NCBI GenBank assembly: GCA_963580455.1
Contig: OY756967.1
Coordinates: 16,166,022-16,230,021 of the forward strand
Length of the DNA: 64,000 nt
Direction of reading: 5' to 3'
Source: Euonymus europaeus
Taxonomy: Eukaryota; Streptophyta; Magnoliopsida; Celastrales; Celastraceae
Shown here in pieces: positions 56,253 to 64,000 of the stretch (within the stretch, counting starts at the first letter, position 1; every line of letters starts with the position of its first letter). The notes under the pieces were generated by a model. It worked only from the letters and a program-made list of their open reading frames with translations. It had not been told where the DNA came from and did not search any database. The position numbers and the translations under genes were made by a program.

Positions 56253-57058
56253 TCAGTGTAGAGAAATAGCAACAGCTGAGGTACCGATAATCAATAGAAG
56301 CATGATGGCAGAGCCAAAAGAGCCGATCAAAGAACCCGAAGTTTGCTCACAAAACGAGTCGAATTGTTGGCATACTGCCGGCCAATTAGCATTAACATTC
56401 CCCTTGTGAGCTAAGTATACAGTAGATGTTGCTGCAGATGCCCCTGCTGTGAGTAGAGCTAGCATTGCCTTCATAAAAGCAGAATGATCACTAATTGCTT
56501 GATAAACAAGTTAGTGAAACTTTGCCTTTTATAAGATCCATACCGTGTCGAAGATTAGCAAGACGATCCTACTATTCTTAGCAGCACTCTTGATGGTGTG
56601 AAAGATAGATAAAGGGAGAGAGAACACAAGATATCCACATACGATAGAATTCGCGATCACAAAGAACCTATTTTCAGTACAAAAATATTAAGAATTCACT
56701 ACTCTTAAAACTTGAGATCATTGAAAATTGGCCTCATGAAGACCTGCCTTTTATAACTTGCAAAAAAAATTCGGAAAAGGAAAGATGGATAAGCAAACCA
56801 GGGGGATTGAATACTTAACGTGAACGCGGGGAGGTCATTATACTCTGCCCTGAGTTGGAAATTCTGTGTGAGAAAGGGGAGTGTTTGATTGGCTGTAGCC
56901 ATGGCTATGGAACTTGCTAATGTTCCTGCAACTGCAACAATTCTCAAGACGAAGTCTAGTATTGAGATTCCTCTGTGAAGGCGCAGCGATGGTGGAGGTG
57001 CAACTTCCCCTGCTTGCAGTGGCTCTGTCTTCATTTGTTGTGGTGGTGTTTCTGACAT
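56253..57058 (-). CDS. CASP-like membrane protein (Casparian strip membrane protein family)
   Basis: The only likely host gene. Three exons on the minus strand, 57058-56820, 56667-56544 and 56468-56253, give 192 residues. Introns have GT-AG ends (TTCAC|GTTAAGT...AATAG; ACACG|GTATGG...GAAG) and frames match. Four membrane segments lie at about 31-54, 80-103, 113-138 and 167-190. The family's conserved Arg in segment 1 (R39, DFVLRIV) and Asp in segment 3 (D120, LLIFDTAML) are present, as is the first-loop signature [12 protein letters not shown] and two Cys in loop 2 (C154, C161). True CASPs build the lignin diffusion barrier of root endodermis by forming a plasma-membrane scaffold; the loop-1 signature supports that clade. 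It looks intact. No start alternative is better than ATG 57058. Confidence 0.85.
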
Positions 57059-57114
57059 TTTTGAACCTCTTGAGTCGTGTGAATTTTGATAGAAAATTAC
57101 TTCAACTGAACTAA

Positions 57115-57121
57115 TTTTATA
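57115..57121 (-). promoter_or_regulatory. TATA box of the CASP-like gene
   Basis: TATAAAA on the minus strand in the context TAGTATAAAATTAG, about 57 bp before the start codon, implying a short leader of roughly 25 nt. Confidence 0.5.
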
Positions 57122-57124
57122 CTA

Positions 57125-58136
57125 AGGAGTATGAGTAAGCAATCCTTGATTCTATTAAAGAATCCAACAGCAAATGTACAATCAGAGTAAGTAAGTATTA
57201 GGTTTGCCAAGCTTTGTCAGTTAATTGGCTTTTGACTGCTAAAAGATGTTCTTGATATACGTCTCTCTTTTTCCTATAGCACCTCAAAAACGAGAAACTA
57301 CAAGTAACAACAACTCTAAAAAACAGGAAACATGAATAAATTGAGAATCCTCTCGGCTCAAAGACTAGAACGGGGAAATTAATCGAAGATACAGAACATG
57401 AAATAATTTTCCAACCATAACTTGCTTCGCGAGAAATCGAAGCATAGCCATCACAAGAGAGCTTACCGGCATGTCATCCTTGGCTCCATCATTTTGAGGT
57501 CGCATTGAAAGTAATATATGGAGTGACTAATCAGTTATTGGATAAGGCACTCCAAAGTAGTTAACGCAATTCAGGAAAATATATCATTCAAAATTCCTTT
57601 TGAGCTATTTTCCAAATTTTTTGCAAGGTATGTCTATAGACAAAAGCACCCTATGATGCAAAAAGGGATGGGCATGCTTTTAAAAATGACCCTAAATGTG
57701 TGTGCTGTCGAGACTTTTTTTTTTTTGGATGTCAAACACCCTTATTTGAGGTGCAATTATAAGTCAGTGGCAGTTTACACCTTAATTTGTTAAGCTCTAG
57801 TTCATTGATGATGGAGTGATTGATGGAAAAAAAAAATGAGATGAGTATCTAAAAAGTTCATGTACTTCTAAAAAGGTTCTACTGAGCCTCTATTTATTTT
57901 GGACTAAATAACTCCTCATAATTTGAATGTTAGAAGCCACTAGTATTCATTTATGTTTAAAGGCGCTGACGTGAGTGTTAATTCTATGCCATTGATTTTT
58001 TTAATTATTAGATGTTTGAATTTTGATGATGTAGATGAGATATGTCCTGACTAGCGTGTCATGATTTTACAAAGAAGTAATATCAGAAAAAAATTATATC
58101 AAAAATTCTAGAAAACTTTTAGAAATTGAATTCAAA
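57125..58136. other. Upstream region of the CASP-like gene, non-coding
   Basis: It probably contains regulatory DNA of the CASP-like gene near its left side. A 13-T run near 57715 and A-runs occur. No gene is seen. Confidence 0.45.
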
Positions 58137-58925
58137 TTTTTAAAAGTGATGGTTAAATACACCACTATTTTTGTTAAATACAACAATATTTTTTTTATAG
58201 ATTTTGAATAATAATATTGTTTTTTTTACAAAATGACTAAAAAGGATATTATTTCAAAAAAATACATTTGATGTTAAATATAACACTAAATTTTTTTCAA
58301 ATATTGTCGATAAGAACATTTTATGTCAAATTCTTTTTCGATTTTTCTCACGACAGATTGAGAGTGCACAACAGTGACAGTGTTTTTCACAATGTATACT
58401 CATGAAATCTAAAATATTTTCATACAATAACTTTGTTTTGTGAACCATTTCCCATGATATATTCTCGCCTTATTAGTTATTTATGGTGATGCCATGTTGG
58501 CTACTTGTATTATGTTACTATTATGCTATATGTTCTTAACATTGCCAATAAAAACTGTTGCATGATTTCTTGAATACTAGTTTATATGTCTGGCTTGAAG
58601 GGGGAGGCGATAGATGGCCTGGCAAGAATTAAGTACTGACCTCATATTGGGTTCTAGTGTATTAATTCCTTTTGAATGTTCACATAAGTAAAGACTAAAC
58701 TTATATGTGAGTGATTTAATAAATCTATAAAAAATTATGGTGGTGTATTCAACGAAAATTGTTGTGCATATATGAGTGTGTTTTAACTTTTAATTAATAA
58801 GAATACATTGAGAGTATTATGGTAAATTTGATGTAGTGTATTTATAAAAAGACATATTTTAAATTGATATTGTGATATATTTAACACGTGATGTTGTATT
58901 TAATCGCACCCTTTTTAAAAATATA
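58137..58925. mobile_element. Candidate MITE with inverted TTAAATACA ends
   Basis: The left end TTTTTAAAAGTGATGGTTAAATACA and right end ...TGTATTTAATCGCACCCTTTTTAAAAA are roughly inverted (GTGATGGTTAAATACA against GGGTGCGATTAAATACA). Similar TTAAATACAACA motifs recur inside. No clean target duplication was found and the interior is AT-rich and non-coding. Confidence 0.35.
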
Positions 58926-59399
58926 AAAACTCGTTTCCATCCTCTGTGGAGATGATCGCTCATTGTGTGCAGCTTCAATTAATCCGAGGAAATTGTCATC
59001 ATTTCCATTTCAATCAATATCATAAACAAAATTGAATATAGTATTATACGCAAAAGCACATTTAATCTTCAAAATTGAAGAAAAAAATTGGAAATTGAAT
59101 TAAAAGAGAGAAGAGAACGAGATAAAAATTGCTCAGTGTGATCATCTGGGGAAAGAATCATCACTTCCATCCACACGAATTCTCACAAACAAAATTATTC
59201 AAAAGAAACACAAAATTAGATAGAGAGAGATTAAATATATCCATTGCTGCAATAAGACGAGCACAAATTCTTCGACTTTGAGTACTTAAAGAGAGCGGTT
59301 TATTTATAATTAGAATGACCTATCGAAAAACTAAATAAAATCTGAGGGTTTATTACAGTGCCTATTTTGAAACATTTATTACATTGTAATTTAAACGGT
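58926..59399. other. Non-coding AT-rich spacer
   Basis: No gene or element ends seen. It contains short imperfect repeats (ACAAAATT, AGAGAGAGA). Confidence 0.45.
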
Positions 59400-62300
59400 T
59401 ATTATTGATAAGGAGGAGATTATGTAGACACAACGTTCTAGAGTTTCTTGGTTGGCAGGTGGGGATAGGAACACTAAGTTCTTTCATGCTTGTGCTAGTC
59501 AATGAAGACGTCATAATATTATTCATGGAATTCAATCTGGGAATGGGGATTGGCATACTAATACATCAGATGTTGCTAGTGACTTCGTGGCTTATTTTAA
59601 TAGTATATTTCAGACTAATGGGGTGGACGTTGCAGCTTGGGATATTGATTTGGGAGCGGCTTGTGTGACTGAGGGAATGAATAATCTTTCGATGGCTCCT
59701 TTTCACGTTGATGAAATTAGAAGGGCTCTGTTTCAGATGGGTCCAGATCTTTCCAGGCCCTAATGGGTATCCGGCTCATTTTTACCGAAAGTTTTGGAAT
59801 ATTGTGGGGTCAAAAATCAGAGCTTCATGTCTCAAGGTGCTTAATGAAGGGGGGAGTGTGGCTGATTTGAATGAGACAACTATAGTACTTATTCCTAAAT
59901 GTTGTTCTCCTCGGTTTGTCTCAGACATTCACCCCATTTCGTTGTGCAATGTTAGTTACAAAATCATCTCAAAGGCCTTAGCAAACAGGATGAAAGGAAT
60001 TCTTCAATTGGTGATCTCAAAAAATCAAAGTGCCTTTGTTCCTGGGAGACTGATAACGGACAATATTATTGTAGCTTTTGAGACTCTCCATTCGATGTCG
60101 ATGCAAAATTTAGGAGTGGGGTCCTTTGCTTTGAAGTTGGATATGAGCAAAGCGTATGACCGGGTGGAGTGGAGGTTTCTTCGAGTCATGATGCTCAGAT
60201 TGGGGTTTGATGAGCGGTGGGTGGATAAGATTATGGATTGTGTTTCATCGGCTTCTTTCCGGGTTTGTGTGAATGGGTCTTTGTCAGATATAATTTGGCC
60301 AACTAGGGGTCTTCCGCAAGGGGATCCAATCTCTTCATATTTATTCTTGGTTTGTGTGGAAGGTCTTTCGTATCTTATATCTAATGGTGTGAGGAACAAG
60401 TTGTTGCATGGGGTTCGGGCGAATCAGAGGAGTCCAATAATATCTCATTTGTTCTTTGCCGATGATAGTTTGCTGTTTTAGTCAGCGATTAAGTGTGAAA
60501 TGGAGGAGTTGGCCAGAATTCTTCACCAGTATGAATTCCTTTCAGGTCAGGCAATTAATTTTGCAAAGTCTTCTATCTCTTTTAGTCTAGCAGTGACTGG
60601 GGCTTCAAAGGTGGAGTTGGCGGCGTTGATGGGGGTTAGGGTGGTGGAGGCTCAAGATAAATAGTTGGGTATGCCATGTTTGATTGGAAGGGATAGGAAT
60701 CAAGCTTTTCAAAGCATTTTGATCGGGTATGGCAGAAAATGCAAGGGTGGAAGGGGTCCCTATTGTATCTAGCCGGGAGAGGTGTTTTTATAAAAGCTGT
60801 GTGTCAAGCTATTCCTACGTTCTCTATGAGCTGTTTTTTATTACCTTGAGGGTTATGTTTGAGGCTGAATTGTATGTTTGCTAATTTTTGGTGGAGTGGG
60901 GTTGCAAATGAAAGGAAAACCCATTGGATAGCCTGGAGACAAATGGTGAAGTCAAACGCTATGGGGGTCTTGGGTTTTTGTTCGCATGAGAATTTTAATT
61001 TGGCTTTGTTGGCAAATGATGGCGCCTTATCCAGAATCCATCTTCTGTTGCTGCCCAGCTTTTTCAGGCTAAGTATTATCCTCATTCTGATTTTTTGAAT
61101 GTTGTTAGCAAACCATACCACTCAGCTCTTTGGAAAAGTTTATAAGAGGGCGGAGAATTCTTGAGCAAGGGCTACGTTGGCGTATTAGGAATGGGAGATC
61201 TGTGTCAATTTATATGGATCAGTGGCGGAGCGACCTTCCTCTTTTAAAGTGGTCTCACCAGTCAATTGGGGGAACACCTCTCAGTTTCTCATTTAATTCA
61301 AGGTAATCAATGGAATTATCAGCTTCTTAGAGACTCTTTTCTTCCATATGATGTGGAGGAAATCTTACGGATGCCGCTTCCTATAGCCCTTCGTCATGAT
61401 GTATTGATATGGCATTATACTAAATCAGGTTCATTCACGGTTAAATCAGCCTATCATCTAGCGGAGCAGCTGAAGCTGAAAGACAAGGCCGGCGGTGCTT
61501 CAATATCTTTGGGTGTTTCGGGGTCTTTATGGTCTAACTTAAGGATTGTTAAGGTTCCTCCAAAATTACTTAATTTTAGACGGAGAGTATTGCCAGAAGG
61601 GTCTGCGAACAGGGGTTGGCTTGTTCCACGGAAAGATGATTGTGTCCCCTTGTTGTTTTCTTTGTGGGGTGGAGGAGACTTTGGAGCATGTATTTTTTTT
61701 GGTGTCCATTTGCACGATCAGTTTGGGCTGCTTCTTTAATTGGTAAGAGCTGGTGGATTGGTGGACATGAGATGCATGCTTGGTGTTATGATGTGCTGTA
61801 TTTTGCTATGGCTGATATTAAAGAGAGGTGGTGCATGCTATTATGAAGTCTTTGGCGTACCAGGAATGAAAGAATTTTTCAGAACAAGCATCCAAATGTT
61901 GGTAGGACTGTTAGTCTGACTGAAAATTTTCTGCAGGATTTTAAATCTTCGGGGTGCGATCGGAGGAGATTATCTCAGACTACTATTCTAGATGGGGAGC
62001 AGCCTGGTAGTTCTAGGTGGATGGCTCCAATATGTCCTTTTATTAAGCTAAATATTGATGGTGCAAGTGATGTTGACCTTGGTATTTCTGGTCTAGGCTT
62101 TGCTTTTCGGAACCATGCAGGGAATTTTTGTGGAGCTGGTGCTGTTAAGCAGGTGGCTGCCTATAATCCAAAAGTCACCAAGGCTTTAGCTTGCCGGTCT
62201 GGTCTGTTGCGGGCGGCCCTAGATATGCGGTTTAGTCACATAATTCTAGAGTTCGATTGTTTGGAGCTGGTGAATGCTCTGCTGAGAGAGCATAGTGAGT

Positions 62301-62552
62301 TGTCTTATTTTGGAGGTATTGTGGAAGAATGCAAGGCATTGATAAGGAGGTTCTCTGCATCTCAAGCTGTTCATGTTCATCGGACTGGGAATCAGACAGC
62401 CCACGCTATAGCTAAGTTTGCTTTATCTTGTGATGTGGATGTCTTTTGGATTAATTCGGTGCCACTTTGGCTTGCTCATGTACTTCAGTATGATGTATCT
62501 CTTTCTGTTTCATCTTAATATATTTTGGTTGTTTCATAAAAATAAAAAACGT
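59400..62552 (+). pseudogene. L1-type LINE, 5'-truncated, ORF2 remnant
   Basis: It begins in the segment just before RT (QRSRVSWLAGGDRNTKFFHA) and lacks the endonuclease. RT (59708-60481) is open and keeps motifs HPISLCNVSYKIISKALANR, SAFVPGRLITDNI, RGLPQGDPISSYLF and the catalytic FADDSLLF. Stops and frameshifts follow at 60481, 60663 and later. A zf-RVT region lies at about 61270-61720 and an RNase H at 62021-62518. In RNase H the first Asp (LNIDGAS) and a later Asp (ILEFDCLELV) are kept, but the usual catalytic Glu is replaced (VTKALACRSGL, where the family has AEALAL). A short A-rich end lies near 62540-62552. Confidence 0.8.
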
Positions 62553-63449
62553 TTTCATGTCGTCATGTGTCAGTCCACATGGACATAAAATCTGTTACAA
62601 GCAATTTTAAATGACCAGCTCAGCATGCAAACTAACATATCGCATGAGTAAGCTGCCTGATGTCCAAGATTCAAACAAAAAGAAAACTTTAGTGCTATTT
62701 GATTGACCAATACATGTCCGGGGATTTCTTCCTCTTATGGTAAACCATCTCTTATGTACTCAAATGGGCCACTCTACTGAAATCGAGGAATTTTAGATTC
62801 ACGACTTTGCAATTTTTCTTCTTCTCCAGGGTTTTCGAATCAAAATTCTTCAAACTAATTTAGGTTTTCTTTAAACCCTCCCTCTTTCACTTTAAGTAGC
62901 ACCAATTATAAGCTCAAAGTGTTGTGATTCCGGTGAGGTTTAGCTTGCATTTTGTTGTTTAGGTTTTACTTTCAGGTGGGGCTATTTGGACCCCAAGAAT
63001 TACCGGTCCCACCTCATTACTGTCAAAATCCCAATTAAAAACAAAAAAATTCGAAATATACTCCATTTTCATTTTTTTAAAATAAAACCAATGACACCCC
63101 ATTGGCCATTTCGAAAAAGAAATAAACAACAGAGTTGTAGTCTGTAATCCATTCATCATATATTCATCCGTTAAAATACCTTGATCATCAGTTCCATATA
63201 TCAAAATCCATCAAAGCATACATTAATCCATCAAAATACATTAATAATAAGCAACTCCATACATTAAAATTGTTAATCACCAGTAGCTCAGTAGCAATAC
63301 CATACATCAAAACTTGTTGTGTTGCAGCAATATCATACAGAGCTCCATACATTTAAATCAGTCATTTAATCAACTAACTCAACAGTAACTATGTTGTAGT
63401 TGTTCTGTGAGGTGAGTTCCTTGTTTTTCCCCTTGGCTGCTCCTCAATC
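62553..63449. other. Non-coding spacer
   Basis: No supportable gene. From about 63130 to 63370 CATACATTAA- or CATCAAAA-like motifs recur loosely (for example CCATCAAAGCATACATTAAT), a low-complexity stretch next to the Mutator transposase end. Confidence 0.45.
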
Positions 63450-64000
63450 TCACATTGTGGACTGAAACTTGAGAACCCTAACTAGGTAAAACATCATCAA
63501 ACACATGTGATGATTTTTCATGTTCAAAGGCAGAGGGTTCCCTCTTAGTTGATGTGTCATCTTGTTTGCTTTCTTAAGGCCCTTTTGACCCTTTTTCCTC
63601 CCTCTTAGATTCACCTTGATGTTGGGTTCCAAGAGGGTAGTGTTGTTTGATTGACCAATGCACTTAAGCTGCCTTTTGATCAACTTTTTCTGAGGCAGAG
63701 TAGCAGCTGCAAATTTCCCTCTAACAAGCTCCATTTCCATATCTATTGTGTCTTCAACTTTTACTGATTTAGCAAAGGGAGTGATGCTCAGCTTCTGCCA
63801 AAATTTTTGAACATCAGCAAGTGGGATGCTCCTACCTTCGTTATTGTATTTTGTAAGGAGGTGAGCAAATGGGAGTCCCATGCTAGATGTTTGCCTGTGT
63901 GTGCAAAGTTCTTCATAAATAATATAGTTGCCATTTGAGGCAATTTCATCATCAATTTTCTCTAATGCAGCACAAGCTACTACATTCACCAACTCTTTAA
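63450..64000 (-). pseudogene. C-terminal end of a Mutator/FAR1-type transposase, runs off the window
   Basis: The minus-strand frame contains LCTHRQTSSMGLPFAHLLTK, SIPLADVQKFWQKLSITPFA and KVNLRGRKKGQKG, the wording of the SWIM zinc-finger region and C-terminal tail of plant MULE transposases and the related FAR1 proteins. The SWIM CxH motif reads LPFAH instead of LPCAH, so a zinc ligand is lost. After GNP the expected tail shifts frame (PLPLNMKNHHMCLMMF). The catalytic part would lie beyond 64000. It could belong to a MULE or a domesticated copy, but the lost ligand and frameshift favour a dead transposon. Confidence 0.6.

Noticed and set aside
56469..56476. ATG AAG as the start of CASP exon 3
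   Set aside because: It is not preceded by AG and would break the reading frame with exon 2; GAAG|GCAATG keeps frame and matches family wording.
1..64000. tRNA or rRNA genes
   Set aside because: I looked for cloverleaf-like or rRNA-like stretches and saw none beyond tRNA-complementary primer sites; a covariance-model scan would be needed to be sure.

Overview
The window looks like repeat-rich nuclear DNA of a flowering plant, probably a eudicot. It is AT-rich, has GT-AG introns of 60-120 nt, and holds plant-type Ogre/Tat Ty3-gypsy, chromovirus-like, L1 LINE, PIF/Harbinger and Mutator sequences. The one convincing host gene is a three-exon CASP-like (Casparian strip membrane protein family) gene on the minus strand at 56253-57058. 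Almost everything else is transposable element, often nested. The species cannot be told from the sequence alone.

Layout. 1-2567 is a PIF/Harbinger element (a Myb/SANT-like gene, then a DDE nuclease gene) whose left end lies outside the window. About 2700-7240 is a decayed L1 LINE. 7956-8605 (minus) is a second Myb/SANT-like gene remnant. About 10040-11661 resembles a SIRE-type Copia LTR. 11662-31473 is an Ogre-type retrotransposon with a 2.8-kb 5' LTR, a tRNA-Arg-type primer site, an ORF1 upstream of gag, gag, protease, an intron, and RT/RNase H. Three things sit inside it: a 2.4-kb solo LTR (20626-23053, duplication GCCAG), a small MITE-like insert (23687-23954), and a deleted minus-strand gypsy element (about 27362-30004) that entered the Ogre 3' LTR. 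The Ogre integrase and the first half of its 3' LTR are missing.

32751-49796 is a minus-strand Tat-type gypsy element. It carries a spliced gene of its own on the opposite (plus) strand, with a TATA box and three exons (33514-35719). Its gag is interrupted by a complete minus-strand LTR element, 40307-48878 (duplication GTATC), that has LTRs, primer site and polypurine tract but no gag-pol, so it is a LARD-like non-autonomous element. That element also carries a short plus-strand, antisense ORF (44260-44553). A 1.39-kb Mutator-like element with about 96-bp inverted ends and a perfect 10-bp duplication follows at 50168-51555, inserted in a degenerate GGTCT-rich array. A second degenerate array and a gypsy gag fragment come next.

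56253-57058 is the CASP-like gene. 59400-62552 is a 5'-truncated L1 LINE, and 63450-64000 (minus) is the C-terminal end of a Mutator/FAR1-type transposase running off the window. Many in-frame stops in the retroelements look like CAG, CAA or CGA (or TGG on the other strand) changed by C-to-T transitions, which fits decay of methylated, silenced DNA.
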